From the NCBI GenBank assembly GCA_030592635.1, contig JAUVIS010000004.1:1-44590 (forward strand): DNA of 44,590 nt. Direction: 5' to 3'. The position numbers were made by a program, and so were the translations under genes. Origin of the DNA: Candidatus Fermentibacteraceae bacterium. Lineage in GTDB: Bacteria > Fermentibacterota > Fermentibacteria > Fermentibacterales > JCC-6. Below the pieces are notes generated by a model, which was not told where the DNA came from, ran no database searches, and saw only the letters and a list, made by a program, of their open reading frames with translations. The number at the start of each line of letters is the position of its first letter. Position 1 is the first letter of the stretch. Positions 24,571 to 34,822 of the stretch are shown piece by piece.

Positions 24571-25314
24571 ATGAGAAGCAGCGATGTCAGACTGGCACGG
24601 AACATCGCGGCAGCAGTCGCGATGTTGTTTTTTGGCCCCTCTGTACTGGGGGTTGGCGGCTCTATCCTCGGCGCGAAATTTGCGTCTTTGTTTTTTTCTG
24701 AAAATCAATCCGCTGATTCCGACTACCTTTCGCTGTCTGTAAAACTGATGCTGGAAAACGCAGAGCTGCGGGAGATGGCGGCAAAAAGTAAACTTTACCG
24801 CTCAATGCTTCATTACACAAGAATGCCTGAGGTCACAGCCCTGGTCGGGAGGGTCATGTACAGATCCGAGGGGCTTATCAGGGGAGACCTTGTTATTGAT
24901 CGCGGGTCGGATCACGGCATTTACACAGGTGCGATCTGTATTACCAGCAGAGGACTCGTGGGCATTATCACATCAGTTGAATCATCCAGTTCCACCGTAG
25001 TTCCCATCACCAGCCCGGCGATTCATGTGAGTTGCATTACTGCGACTACCGGTTCTCTGGGGATTCTAGGCTCTGAATCAAGTGGAAAACTCAGGCTCGA
25101 GTATGTGGATAATTCCTCTGATCCGTTCATCGGAGAGACGGTTCTTACCAGCAGATTCGGGGGTGTTTATCCCGAGGGAATTGTTGTCGGGACGGTGGAG
25201 GACATCTCAGAGGGAGGCCAGGGCCTGAATCTTTCCCTCTCCGTGGTTCCGGCAGTTGATTTTGAGAGAGTTGATGAGGTTCTTATCCTTCTTTCCGGGG
25301 ATCAGGCAGAATGA
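24571..25314 (+). CDS. mreC: Rod shape-determining protein MreC
   Basis: A 247-residue bitopic protein with an N-terminal membrane segment (IAAAVAMLFFGPSVLGVGG), a coiled stretch (LSVKLMLENAELREMAAK) and the periplasmic MreC beta domain: GRVMYRSEGLIRGDLVIDRGSDHGI in the usual order (VIDRGSDHGI, GLVGIITSVE, LEYV, VVGTVEDI). It links cytoplasmic MreB with PBP2 and RodA. Its stop overlaps mreD by ATGA. The length is close to the family norm. Confidence 0.93.
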   Translation: MRSSDVRLARNIAAAVAMLFFGPSVLGVGGSILGAKFASLFFSENQSADSDYLSLSVKLMLENAELREMAAKSKLYRSMLHYTRMPEVTALVGRVMYRSEGLIRGDLVIDRGSDHGIYTGAICITSRGLVGIITSVESSSSTVVPITSPAIHVSCITATTGSLGILGSESSGKLRLEYVDNSSDPFIGETVLTSRFGGVYPEGIVVGTVEDISEGGQGLNLSLSVVPAVDFERVDEVLILLSGDQAE

Positions 25315-25790
25315 GGGAGCATCTGTCCGGCTGGCTGATTGTTTCTCTGGCAATAACAGCGCAGTTCCTTCTTGAAGCTACTCTTGGAAGAGTTGTGACA
25401 GCACCTGCCATTCTTGTCCCGGTGCTTGTCTACCTGTCTCTTTCCCATTCGAACTACTGGTCAATCGAAGCTGCCTTCTGGAGCGGCTTTGCAATTGATC
25501 TTCTTCTCCACCAGCCGATTGGAGTCAGCTCAATAGCGATGCTCACCGGGATTGCTCTGTCGCGCTGGATACTGAGGGTGACCACTGGAGCTCTCGATAT
25601 GACTTTTGTGATTAATGCGTTTCTGGCCTCAATTCTGTCCGACCTGTTTTTTATCTTTCTGGCTGCAAGACCGGTGGGAAGCGGATTTGGTATTTCCACT
25701 TTGCTTATCGTGCCTCGTGTTCTTTTCTCGCTTTTACTTTACATGATCATTCCCGTGATGTTTGGAAGAAAGAGCAGGGAACTCGGATGA
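25311..25790 (+). CDS. mreD: Rod shape-determining protein MreD
   Basis: A 159-residue polytopic membrane protein with about five helices (LIVSLAITAQFLLEATLG, APAILVPVLVYLSLS, IEAAFWSGFAIDLL, and more). FWSGFAIDLLLHQPIGVSS matches the conserved G-x4-D motif of MreD. It belongs to the Rod complex. Position between mreC and PBP2 with ATGA overlaps on both sides makes the identity firm even though MreD sequence is poorly conserved. Confidence 0.88.
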   Translation: MREHLSGWLIVSLAITAQFLLEATLGRVVTAPAILVPVLVYLSLSHSNYWSIEAAFWSGFAIDLLLHQPIGVSSIAMLTGIALSRWILRVTTGALDMTFVINAFLASILSDLFFIFLAARPVGSGFGISTLLIVPRVLFSLLLYMIIPVMFGRKSRELG

Positions 25791-27508
25791 GGTCTTCTTC
25801 GTCTTTCAATGAGAGACCCTATCGCTCAATAATGTTTATTACCATTGCAGTATTTCTGGTTCTCGCGGGAAAGCTCTTTGAACTTCAGATAGTGAAGGGC
25901 GGTTACTACAGAGAGTTGTCATCAAGGAATCACATACGATCAGTTGTTCATCCTGCTCCAAGGGGGATAATAAGAGACAGGAACGGAGTGGTTCTGGCGG
26001 ACAATGTTCCGGCGTTCACAGTTTCTCTGGTCAGTGTGGAATTCGACAGTACAAATGCAATGCTTCTGGGAAATCTTCTCCGGATGGATCAGCATATATT
26101 TCGCGAAAGACTTTATGCCGCTGAATCCAGCCCATACAGATCCACCCGGATAATCAGTGGCCTGACTGTGGAGGATGCCGGAAGAGTTGCTGACAATCTG
26201 TATCGTCTTGGCGGAGTATCTGTAGATATTCTGCCCAGGAGAAGGTATCACAACAGCATTTCCTTCTGCCATCTGGTTGGCTATGTCGGGCTTGCTGACA
26301 GTACCAGAGTTTTTGTGGGAGAGCTTTCAGGCAGAACCGGGCTGGAGAGAATTCTGAATCAGAGACTGGTCGGCAAGCACGGCGTTGTTCGAGAGGTTGT
26401 CGACGCGCATGGAAGAGTTGTGGAGAGATTACAGGGAGGTGATGTGGAACCCTCGCCGGGAGAGGATATTACACTTACACTGGACACCAGACTTCAGTTG
26501 ACAGCTGATTCACTGATAATGTCTACCGGTCATTCGGGAGCGGCGGTGATCCTTGACTATGAAACCGGCGAGATTCTTGTCCTGTCTTCTGTTCCAGGCT
26601 TTGACACGAATCAGTTCGTAGGGGGTATCTCCTCAGATGACTGGAACAGGATTCTGAATCATCCCGGGAAACCTCTTCGTAATCGTTCCTGGGCCACAGC
26701 CTACCCTCCCGGATCAGTATACAAGACAGTGAGTGCCGCCTGGCTGCTTGAATCAGGGATTGTGAACGAGAATACTCTGCCGGATCCGTGTTACGGCACA
26801 TTTCACTTTGCCGGGAGTGATTTTCGCTGCTGGAGTACTCATGGAAGGCTTAATATCATCGGCGCGCTCGCCCAGTCCTGCGATACCTATTTTTACAGAA
26901 CAAGCATGCTGGGTGACATGGATGAAATGGCTGAGTTTTCCCGCGGTTATGGAATGGGAGCGCCTGTTACTGAGATTCTTCCCGGTGAGGCCTCAGGTGC
27001 TTTGCCTACCCGGGAACTGCTCAACGAGCTTTTCGGCCCGGGGGGCTGGGGGCTTGGTAATCTGATGATAGCCTCCATTGGTCAGGGCGAGGTACTTGCC
27101 ACTCCTCTCCAGATTGCGGTGACATCAGCACTGATAGCTTCCAGTGGTGATCTGCCCGCGCTTTCCCTTGTGATCGGTGAATCCTCTTCCGGCAGAACCT
27201 GGGAAACAAATACATCGGAAGAAACATTCCGAATTGTCAGGGAGGGCATGCTGCAGGCTGTGGAGTCATCGCGCGGTACAATGCACAGCTCAATGGGCTG
27301 TCTGCCGGTGACCGTTTTTGGAAAATCAGGTACAGCGGAGACCGGATCCGGCGAGGATCACGCATGGGTGACGGGATTCATAGAAGAACCGCAGCCGGTA
27401 GCCTTCGCTGTTATCATAGAGAACGGAGGCCATGGGGGGGTTGTTGCCGGTCCTGTGGCTGCGGGTCTTGTAGAAAAGATGCTGGAGATTGCTCATGAGA
27501 CGGAATGA
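25787..27508 (+). CDS. mrdA: Penicillin-binding protein 2 (Rod transpeptidase)
   Basis: A 573-residue class B PBP that crosslinks peptidoglycan in the Rod complex. A membrane anchor (IMFITIAVFLVLAGKLFELQ) is followed by the dimerisation domain (APRGIIRDRNGVVLADN) and the transpeptidase domain. Active-site motifs: PPGSVYK (SxxK), AQSCDTY (SxN position, SCD here) and GKSGTAET (KSGT). Length is slightly below the ~620 of E. coli PBP2. It overlaps mreD by ATGA and rodA by 14 bases. Confidence 0.95.
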   Translation: MRSSSSFNERPYRSIMFITIAVFLVLAGKLFELQIVKGGYYRELSSRNHIRSVVHPAPRGIIRDRNGVVLADNVPAFTVSLVSVEFDSTNAMLLGNLLRMDQHIFRERLYAAESSPYRSTRIISGLTVEDAGRVADNLYRLGGVSVDILPRRRYHNSISFCHLVGYVGLADSTRVFVGELSGRTGLERILNQRLVGKHGVVREVVDAHGRVVERLQGGDVEPSPGEDITLTLDTRLQLTADSLIMSTGHSGAAVILDYETGEILVLSSVPGFDTNQFVGGISSDDWNRILNHPGKPLRNRSWATAYPPGSVYKTVSAAWLLESGIVNENTLPDPCYGTFHFAGSDFRCWSTHGRLNIIGALAQSCDTYFYRTSMLGDMDEMAEFSRGYGMGAPVTEILPGEASGALPTRELLNELFGPGGWGLGNLMIASIGQGEVLATPLQIAVTSALIASSGDLPALSLVIGESSSGRTWETNTSEETFRIVREGMLQAVESSRGTMHSSMGCLPVTVFGKSGTAETGSGEDHAWVTGFIEEPQPVAFAVIIENGGHGGVVAGPVAAGLVEKMLEIAHETE

Positions 27509-28688
27509 AAAGCCTGACTGGCTCTTTGCAGTCTCACTGTTTCTACTGTTGTCTCTGGGACTTTTGTGCGTTTATTCCGCATCGGGCTCTCAGAGAGGTC
27601 TTTTCACTCATCAACTGTTTTTTGTTCTTGCGGGTATTATTGTTTTTTTCGGCGCATTAGTATTTCCACTGAGGTTTCTTGAGGAATCAGCTCCGCTTAT
27701 TTACGGCGTTTCCCTGATTCTGCTTGTACTGACTATCTTTTTTGGAGGAGGACCTGCCGGCAGATGGCTTCAACTGGGGCCATTGAATATTCAAGCATCA
27801 GAGATCGCCAAGTTGTGCGTAATAGTGCTTTCCGCGAGATGGCTCCCGGCGCTTAAAAGAGAATCTGTTCCCGGGGGGGTTTCTCTGTATTTGTCGACGG
27901 TTGGTGTACTCACAGCGCTGACTCTTCTACAGCCGGATCTGGGCACAGCCGTTGTTATAGTGATGATTGTTTTCGGCATGATCTACTGGGCGGGATTTGG
28001 CTTTAACTGGATATTTCTCTTTTTAAGTCCATTGTCCGCAGCCATTTCTTCAATCAAATTTGTTTCATGGATAACATTTACTGCTTTTCTCTGCTGGGTT
28101 CTCTACAGATCAGGTGCAAGGCCGCGCAGGTGGGTTTTCTTTCTGGTAATGACCAGTGTGATAGCCGCTGCCACGCCGTCTGCATGGGGTCTTCTCCGCC
28201 CATACCAGCAGGCACGATTGACCACCTTCCTGAATCCGGAAGAAGACCCCTACGGTGCGGGGTGGAATGTTATTCAGTCAAAGGTCGCGATTGGATCCGG
28301 CGGAGCTACCGGTCAGGGATTCTTGAATGGAAGTCAGAATGAACTCGCGTTCCTCCCCGCAAGGCACACCGACTTCGTCTTTTCCGTGTGGGCGGAAGAG
28401 TGGGGGTTTGTCGGCAGTCTTTTCCTTCTTTCTCTGTATGTGGTTCTTGCATGGAGAATTCTGGTTGGTGCAAGACGCTCCTTAAATCCGTTCAATTCAA
28501 CTATTGGTGCGGGCACGGCAGTTTTCATCATAATTCATGTTGTTGTTAATGTGGGAATGACGCTGGGAATGATGCCTGTTACAGGTCTTCCTCTGCCTCT
28601 AATTACATACGGAGGCAGTCACATAATTACGGAAATGCTGCTTCTCGGCTTTTCCGGCAATGTGATCCGGAACTGGCGCAGTTACTGA
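27495..28688 (+). CDS. rodA: RodA peptidoglycan polymerase
   Basis: A SEDS glycosyltransferase of 397 residues from ATG 27495 (ggag seven bases upstream; the track's TTG 27489 is less likely). Around ten membrane helices are visible. LLQPDLGTAVVI, the ARHTDFVFSVWAEEWGFVG loop and GMMPVTGLPLPLITYGGS are standard SEDS motifs, and the conserved aspartate of HTDF is present. It polymerises glycan strands with the PBP2 encoded just upstream. A 60-base gap without features separates it from lgt. Confidence 0.95.
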   Translation: MRRNEKPDWLFAVSLFLLLSLGLLCVYSASGSQRGLFTHQLFFVLAGIIVFFGALVFPLRFLEESAPLIYGVSLILLVLTIFFGGGPAGRWLQLGPLNIQASEIAKLCVIVLSARWLPALKRESVPGGVSLYLSTVGVLTALTLLQPDLGTAVVIVMIVFGMIYWAGFGFNWIFLFLSPLSAAISSIKFVSWITFTAFLCWVLYRSGARPRRWVFFLVMTSVIAAATPSAWGLLRPYQQARLTTFLNPEEDPYGAGWNVIQSKVAIGSGGATGQGFLNGSQNELAFLPARHTDFVFSVWAEEWGFVGSLFLLSLYVVLAWRILVGARRSLNPFNSTIGAGTAVFIIIHVVVNVGMTLGMMPVTGLPLPLITYGGSHIITEMLLLGFSGNVIRNWRSY

Positions 28689-28748
28689 CAGCAACACTGC
28701 TCTTCGTTATCATACAGCATTCGTTAAACCAACAGATTGAAGGGGAAC

Positions 28749-29561
28749 ATGCATCCGATTCTTTTCAAAATAGGTTCACTGCCCATAAACAGCTACGGAC
28801 TTATGCTGGCTGTTTCATTTCTGCTGGGAGTGAAACTGGCATCGCGCAGAGCCTTTAAACTGGGCATTCCCGCTGATGAGACAGTTAATCTCAGCATCTG
28901 GATAATGGTCGCGGCAATAATTGGATCCAGGGCTTTTTATGTAGTCACACACATGGATCAGTACTCCGGGGATCCTCTGGCAATTGTGGCATTCTGGAAC
29001 GGCTTGTACGGGCTCAGCATGATGGGCGGTGTCATTCTTGCTGTGATTACCGGATTTACCTGGATAATAAAGAAGGGATGGCCCGTCTGGTCCTTTGCCG
29101 ATGCCATTATTCCATCTTTTGCGCTGGGAATATTCATCACACGAATAGGCTGCTTTTTCAATGGATGCTGCTTTGGCACTGAAACAAGCTGCTCCATTGG
29201 CGTGTCTTTTCCTTCCGGCTCACTGCCCTTTTCGGTGTTTGGGAGTGCCCCTATCCATCCGGCACAGCTTTACAGTTCTCTGGGCGGTCTGGCTATTCTG
29301 CTTATACTGCTTATTTCCGATCGTAGAAAAAACTTTCCCGGATTCATTTTCTCCATGTTTCTCGGCCTTTACGGCGCAACAAGATTTGGTATGGAAGAGT
29401 TCAGGTATTTTGATCATGCCCTCAGCAGCAGTTTCGGCTACAGTGTTTTTGCAGCCAGACCGGGGATGACAGATAATCAGCTTATCAGCCTTGGCATGAT
29501 TTTCCTTTCTCTCGCTCTGGGAATATGGCTCTATTATCGGGATCAAAGAAGTTTTTCCTGA
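28749..29561 (+). CDS. lgt: Prolipoprotein diacylglyceryl transferase Lgt
   Basis: A 270-residue membrane enzyme that transfers diacylglyceryl from phosphatidylglycerol to the lipobox cysteine. ATG 28749 follows aagggg; the track's TTG 28737 would add four residues. It has about seven helices; IGSRAFYVVTH, GLYGLSMMGGVIL, ITRIGCFFNGCCFGTETS and HPAQLYSSLGGL match the family, the third in the CCFG variant found outside proteobacteria. The C-terminal E-x-FRY motif (GMEEFRYFD) is present. It serves lipoproteins such as the one at 22603. It overlaps the ComF gene by 37 bases. Confidence 0.93.
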   Translation: MHPILFKIGSLPINSYGLMLAVSFLLGVKLASRRAFKLGIPADETVNLSIWIMVAAIIGSRAFYVVTHMDQYSGDPLAIVAFWNGLYGLSMMGGVILAVITGFTWIIKKGWPVWSFADAIIPSFALGIFITRIGCFFNGCCFGTETSCSIGVSFPSGSLPFSVFGSAPIHPAQLYSSLGGLAILLILLISDRRKNFPGFIFSMFLGLYGATRFGMEEFRYFDHALSSSFGYSVFAARPGMTDNQLISLGMIFLSLALGIWLYYRDQRSFS

Positions 29562-30208
29562 ACCTGCTGGTTCACCGATGCATCGGTTGCGGCAGCAGGA
29601 TAGAAGCAGGGAAAGGCAGGTTCTGTCCGTGGTGTCTGGTAAGAATGTACCCGGACGGTGAACGGATGGCGGGAGGAATACGAGTTCTTACCGGCTTTTT
29701 TCACACCGGCGTGGTGCGCGAGATGATTCTCAGGCTCAAATTCGGCGGCGAGAGGCATCTGGGCAGAGAACTGGCGAGGCTTGCACTTGATTCATGGAAG
29801 GAAACGCCATCAGGTGATGATACTATTTTTCCTGTTCCAGCCTCCAGGAAAAGATTGCGGGAGCGTGGTTACAACCAGGCGGCGCTGCTTGCTGCCGCCA
29901 TCTCCACAGAGACCGGGGCAAAGTTTAAAGATCCTCTGATCCGAAGCAGCGGAGAGTCTCAGATCAGAGTCCCCGGAGCAGGGAGGGCTGAAAACATCCA
30001 CGGAAAATTCTCTGTTTCGCAGGGAACAGGGTGCGACGGGAGGCTGTGGCTGATTGACGATGTGATGACTACCGGCGCGACCATCACGGAAATTGTATCC
30101 ACTCTTTCAGATGCTGGAATCCACCGGGTGCAGCCGGCTGTGGTATGCTTTCGAAAAATCAGTAAAGAGAGTATTATTAGCAGGGAGGTTAACCATGCAG
30201 GGGTCTGA
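29525..30208 (+). CDS. ComF family phosphoribosyltransferase-like protein
   Basis: A 227-residue protein. An N-terminal zinc finger (CIGCG then CPWC) is followed by a PRTase-type fold with the PRPP loop LIDDVMTTGATITE and FPVPASRKRLRERGYNQA, the pattern of ComF/GntX. ComF helps DNA uptake in naturally competent bacteria, but family members without com neighbours have unclear roles. No other com gene is in the window. ATG 29525 lies inside the lgt gene; no nearer ATG precedes the zinc finger. Confidence 0.88.
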   Translation: MALLSGSKKFFLNLLVHRCIGCGSRIEAGKGRFCPWCLVRMYPDGERMAGGIRVLTGFFHTGVVREMILRLKFGGERHLGRELARLALDSWKETPSGDDTIFPVPASRKRLRERGYNQAALLAAAISTETGAKFKDPLIRSSGESQIRVPGAGRAENIHGKFSVSQGTGCDGRLWLIDDVMTTGATITEIVSTLSDAGIHRVQPAVVCFRKISKESIISREVNHAGV

Positions 30209-31349
30209 TGACGCGGTTCGCAATTATGTGCACAAATTGAAGTTTCAGGTAAAAGACACTCTTCTCGCCGCAAGGTACGGATTCAACATAAGGAATATCT
30301 GGGTCTTCTGGAAGGGAATAATCCAGGCCTGGGCGGTATGGGCATTCTTTGCCTATGCAGGCTTTCTCGCAGCGGGAGATTCAGTTGTCCACAGGTTTGC
30401 AGCGGCCAGAATGTGTCCTGTGCCGGATGGTCTTTTCATGACAAATGTTCCTTCGGTGATTTTGCTTGTTCTGGGTACCCTGCTTGCTTTCTGTATCTAT
30501 ATGATTACTGCTCTCAAGGTTTCAAGGCTTACATTCGAGCAGTTGCGCGGGGATCAGTTTTTCTCTGAAGCCGACGCACGCAGGTTCTGCCGTTCCAACT
30601 GGAAAGCCGTGATTCTTACACCTCTGGCTATTGCTGCCGGGATTGTCACGGGAATCCTCGTCATATTTATTATCGGGCTTATCGGCAGGATACCTTCCGC
30701 CGGACCGATACTTGCGGGACTGCTTTCGATTCCAGCCTGGGTACTGGGTCTTTTCCTTGTGCTGGCATTTGTTGTTCTTATGCTTTCCGTCTTTCTAGCA
30801 CCGGTAATAACAGCAACGACAAAGGGCGACACATTCGAATGTCTTTTTGAGGTATTCAGCATTGTAACATCTCAACCCATGCGGCTCTTCCGGGGTATTG
30901 CCACCGGGGTTTTCATGAGAGTTATCGCCCTTGCTGTTTTTTCCGTCTTTGCCTGGGGCTCTGTTACCGTTGTTTCTTCTGTTCTTTACCGAACCTCCGG
31001 AATTCAGGGATTCGGAGACACCATGGAATCAGGATTCTCCAGAATCGCTCCGGAAATAGTTCCATTCTATTCATCAATTTTCAGTCCGGTTTCTTCCACC
31101 GGGCACACTGATTCATCCTGGGACGGGCCGGCAGGGCTGCTTGTTTCTCTGGCTGGCGCAGCTGTTTTCCTTGCTCTGTGGGCTTACTGGCTCTCAAGTT
31201 GTACTGCCCAGTGGACTATTTTGTATCTGGGTGCCAGGTACAATCGTGACAGGGAAGATCTTCTTCTGAGAGCAGAGGAAGAGGAATACCGGGAATTCAG
31301 CAGGATCCACAGTTCAACCCGTAACGATGGAGACAGGACTGTGGAATGA
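30195..31349 (+). CDS. Polytopic membrane protein of unknown function
   Basis: ATG 30195 has ggagg about seven bases upstream, so the 384-residue form is preferred to the track's start at 30093 inside comF, which it overlaps by 14 bases. After a ~35-residue soluble start there are about six or seven membrane helices (IIQAWAVWAFFAYAGFLAAG, ILLVLGTLLAFCIYMITAL, AIAAGIVTGILVIFIIGLIG, and others). No motif of a known transporter or enzyme is recognisable. The last residues are charged (REDLLLRAEEEEY). It is coupled to dnaE by ATGA. Confidence 0.75.
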   Translation: MQGSDDAVRNYVHKLKFQVKDTLLAARYGFNIRNIWVFWKGIIQAWAVWAFFAYAGFLAAGDSVVHRFAAARMCPVPDGLFMTNVPSVILLVLGTLLAFCIYMITALKVSRLTFEQLRGDQFFSEADARRFCRSNWKAVILTPLAIAAGIVTGILVIFIIGLIGRIPSAGPILAGLLSIPAWVLGLFLVLAFVVLMLSVFLAPVITATTKGDTFECLFEVFSIVTSQPMRLFRGIATGVFMRVIALAVFSVFAWGSVTVVSSVLYRTSGIQGFGDTMESGFSRIAPEIVPFYSSIFSPVSSTGHTDSSWDGPAGLLVSLAGAAVFLALWAYWLSSCTAQWTILYLGARYNRDREDLLLRAEEEEYREFSRIHSSTRNDGDRTVE

Positions 31350-34300
31350 GTTCTCCGAAATTCGTTCATCTGCATCTTCATTCTGAATACAGCCTTCTTG
31401 ACGGAGCGATCCGCTTCGACAGTCTTGGCCGTTTCCTTGTAAAGAACGGGATGGATGCTGTTGCTGTTACCGACCACGGAAACATGTTCGGTGCTGTTCA
31501 GTTCTGCGATACAATGAAAGACGCAGGCGTGAAGCCTATCATAGGCACAGAGGTGTACCTTTCCCCCGGAGACAGGCACGAAAAAAAGGTGTACAGCGGA
31601 AGACCTAAATACTATCACCTCACACTGCTGGCAGCTGATGAGGAGGGGTATCACAACCTCATGAAGCTTTCTTCCGCCGGGTATCTTGAGGGTTTTTACT
31701 ACAAACCGAGGATTGATCGTGAGATACTTGAGAAGCACAGCGCCGGTCTGATAATCGGATCTGCCTGCCTGCAGGGCGAAGTCGCCCGGCACCTTCTTTC
31801 AGGCAACAGAGACAAGGCTGTCGAGGCGATTCAATACTACCGGAATCTGGTAGGGAAGGATCGTTTCTTCATAGAGCTTATGGATCACGGACTGGCGGAA
31901 GAAAAGCAGATTCTTCAGGAACTGGCGGAGATAGCCCGTGAGACCGGAGTACTGCCTGTCGCGACAAATGATGCCCATTATCTGTCGAAGGATGATGCCA
32001 GAGCCCATGAGGCTCTGCTTTGTCTTCAGACCGGAAAAACTCTGGATGATGCCAAAAGGATGAAATTCGGCACTGATGAGTTTTATGTGAAAACTCCTGA
32101 TGAGATGGCTAAACTTTTCAGCTGGATCCCGGAGGCGGTTTCCAACTCCTGCGTTATCGCTGATATGTGTGATTTTGCTGTTTCAAAGGGGAAGTTTCTT
32201 CTTCCCGACGCACCCATGCCCGAGGGCTTCAGCAATCAGGGAGACTATCTCGCGCACCTTGCGGCTGCGGGCCTGAAGAACAGACTTGGTCGTTGTATTT
32301 CCGATATTGAAAGTCGACGACTCGACCACGAACAGAAAATTATTAACGATATGGGTTTTCCCGGCTATTTCCTGATAGTTTCGGAACTTATGCGCTGGGC
32401 TCGCCGGAAAGGTATTCCAGTTGGTCCGGGCAGGGGCTCCGCGGCAGGAAGTCTTGTCTCTTTTGCGGTTGATATAACCGATGTGAATCCGCTGGATTAT
32501 GATCTGAGTTTTGAAAGGTTTCTGAATCCCGCGAGAGTCCAGATGCCGGATATTGACCTTGATGTGTGCGTGGAGCGCAGGGGCGAGATTATTGATCACA
32601 TCAAGCGGCTGTACGGCGAGGAGAGCGTCTGCCAGATAATCACATACAGCAGAATGAAGAACAAGGCTGTTATCAAGGACATTGCCCGTGTACTCGGGAT
32701 GAGCTACAATGACGGGGAAACTTTTTCGAAACTTGTTGGAGAGGCAGATGACGGTACAGGCAGAAGCCTCAGGGAGATTGTGGACTCCAGTGCCGCGCTG
32801 AAATCACAGATCAATGGTAATGCCAAAGGGCCCACTCTGATTGAATATGCTGACCGTCTTTCAGGCATGGTGAGGCATGCCGGTGTGCATGCCGCAGGTG
32901 TTGTTATTACACCGGGACGCCTTGACAAATATGTACCACTCTACTGGGCCCGGGAAAAGGGTGTCACCACTCAGTACGAAATGAAGGCTGCTGAGAAGAT
33001 CGGTCTTCTCAAACTTGATGTACTCGGGCTTAGAACGGTAACAGTAATCCACCATGCCGAAGAAGCCATCAGGCGGTACGAACCGGACTTTTCCATTGAA
33101 AAAGTATCATACAATGACGCTCCGACACTGGAGATGATAAGTTCCGGTGACACCACAGCGATTTTTCAGCTGGAAAGCAGCGGTATGCGAGAAGCTCTGC
33201 GAAAGATCGGCGTGAACCGCTTTGATGATGTCACAGCAGCGGTGGCTATTTACCGTCCCGGCTCCATGCACATGATTGATATCTACGCAGCCAACAAAGA
33301 GAAGGCAGCAAGGGGAGAGAGTATCAGTTACCCTCACGATGCTTTGAAGGAAGTACTTGAGGATACTTACGGCGTAACCATCTATCAGGAACAGGTGATG
33401 CGGATTGCCAATGTTCTGGCTGGAATGAGCATGGCGGATGCCGATAATCTCAGAAGGGCAATGTCCAAGAAGATTGCCGCCCGGATGGCTCAGATGAAGA
33501 CTGTTTTCCTCAAGGGCGCCGCAGAAAGGGAAATTACTAAAAAGAAGGCTGCGGAGATATGGGATCTGATAAAGAAATTCGCCGAGTACGGATTCAATAA
33601 ATCTCACGCGGTCTGCTATGCCATTATCGCGTACAGAACGGCCTATCTGAAAAGGCACTATCCCGCGGAGTTCATGGCAGCCTGTCTTACCAGTGAGATC
33701 GGCACAGTGTCAAAACTGAGGTCTCTCGTAAAGGAAGCCATACGCCTCGGGGTTACTGTAACCGGTCCTTCAGTGAACCGCGGTATGGAGCGGTTTGTTG
33801 CTTCGTCACCGGAAGAAATAGTGTATTCCCTGGCCGCAATCAAAAATGTGGGAGTTACTCCGGCCGGGGAAATTGTGGAGGCGAGAAAAACAGGCGGCGA
33901 TTTCAAAACAGTTTTTGACCTCTGCGCCGGTGTATCTCTGCTTGAGAAGTCTTCCGGGCTGAACAAACGGTCTCTTGAGGCTCTCATTCTCGCCGGAGCT
34001 ACAGACTGTCTTGAAGGTAACAGAGCCCAGCAGCTTGGAGTGATGGAACAGGCTCTTGAGTATGCTTCCGCCGCCAGGCGGCATCACGATTCAGGCCAGA
34101 TGTCTCTGTTTGGATCAGAAGGCGAGGAGCCGGTTGCTCCTTCCCTGGCTCCGCATGACGAAATTCCTCTGGAGGATAAACTGGAGAAAGAGAGAGAAAT
34201 GCTGGGGTTTTATTTCTCCGGCCATCCGCTGGATATGTATACTGAAGAGATCAGCGGGTTCACAACTCATTTCGTGGATCAGGTTGATTCCGCCCCTGCA

Positions 34301-34822
34301 GGTTTTCTTTCAGTAGCGGGAACAATCACGGCAGTCAGAAAGATAAATACCCGCAAGGGGGTTATGGCATTTGTGACAATCGCGGGGAAAATCGGATCCG
34401 CCGAGGTCATTCTCTTTTCCGATGTACTTGAAAGATACAGTGATCTTGTTCAGACAGGAGCCCTGCTCATTTTTGAAGGAGAGGTAACTGAAGGCAAAGG
34501 CAGCCGGGAGGACAAATTGCTGGTTAACAGAGTTGTTTCCCTGCAAAAATCCAGAGAATTGATGAATCCCGGGGTCTTTATAGAAGTGGATGGACTCCAG
34601 TGCGGAATGAGTGTTCTTGAGGAAGTCAACGAATACATAAGAATGAATCCCGGGAAGGGAAGACTGTTCATGAAGGTTGTATTTCCTTCAAGCAGAGTTG
34701 TGAACTGCATTTCACGATCAATAACTGTTGATACTGGTAATGAATTTCTTGCTGGACTGAGGGATATTCTGCCGAAGACTGCTGCAGTTTCCCTCTGTCG
34801 CGGTGATGGGAGACACAAATGA
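31346..34822 (+). CDS. dnaE: DNA polymerase III alpha subunit
   Basis: The 1158-residue replicative polymerase. An N-terminal PHP domain has HLHLHSEYSLLDG, VTDHGNMFG and further metal-site residues, so it may be active as a proofreader. The polymerase region has GRGSAAGSLV and PDIDLDVCVERR (catalytic aspartates near 401-405), then the helix-hairpin-helix region and an OB-fold (ITAVRKINTRKG, VILFSDVLERY, residues 985-1060). Length and order match DnaE1. It is in one operon with a membrane protein and a predicted exported protein, by ATGA overlaps, an unusual setting for dnaE. Confidence 0.97.
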   Translation: MSSPKFVHLHLHSEYSLLDGAIRFDSLGRFLVKNGMDAVAVTDHGNMFGAVQFCDTMKDAGVKPIIGTEVYLSPGDRHEKKVYSGRPKYYHLTLLAADEEGYHNLMKLSSAGYLEGFYYKPRIDREILEKHSAGLIIGSACLQGEVARHLLSGNRDKAVEAIQYYRNLVGKDRFFIELMDHGLAEEKQILQELAEIARETGVLPVATNDAHYLSKDDARAHEALLCLQTGKTLDDAKRMKFGTDEFYVKTPDEMAKLFSWIPEAVSNSCVIADMCDFAVSKGKFLLPDAPMPEGFSNQGDYLAHLAAAGLKNRLGRCISDIESRRLDHEQKIINDMGFPGYFLIVSELMRWARRKGIPVGPGRGSAAGSLVSFAVDITDVNPLDYDLSFERFLNPARVQMPDIDLDVCVERRGEIIDHIKRLYGEESVCQIITYSRMKNKAVIKDIARVLGMSYNDGETFSKLVGEADDGTGRSLREIVDSSAALKSQINGNAKGPTLIEYADRLSGMVRHAGVHAAGVVITPGRLDKYVPLYWAREKGVTTQYEMKAAEKIGLLKLDVLGLRTVTVIHHAEEAIRRYEPDFSIEKVSYNDAPTLEMISSGDTTAIFQLESSGMREALRKIGVNRFDDVTAAVAIYRPGSMHMIDIYAANKEKAARGESISYPHDALKEVLEDTYGVTIYQEQVMRIANVLAGMSMADADNLRRAMSKKIAARMAQMKTVFLKGAAEREITKKKAAEIWDLIKKFAEYGFNKSHAVCYAIIAYRTAYLKRHYPAEFMAACLTSEIGTVSKLRSLVKEAIRLGVTVTGPSVNRGMERFVASSPEEIVYSLAAIKNVGVTPAGEIVEARKTGGDFKTVFDLCAGVSLLEKSSGLNKRSLEALILAGATDCLEGNRAQQLGVMEQALEYASAARRHHDSGQMSLFGSEGEEPVAPSLAPHDEIPLEDKLEKEREMLGFYFSGHPLDMYTEEISGFTTHFVDQVDSAPAGFLSVAGTITAVRKINTRKGVMAFVTIAGKIGSAEVILFSDVLERYSDLVQTGALLIFEGEVTEGKGSREDKLLVNRVVSLQKSRELMNPGVFIEVDGLQCGMSVLEEVNEYIRMNPGKGRLFMKVVFPSSRVVNCISRSITVDTGNEFLAGLRDILPKTAAVSLCRGDGRHK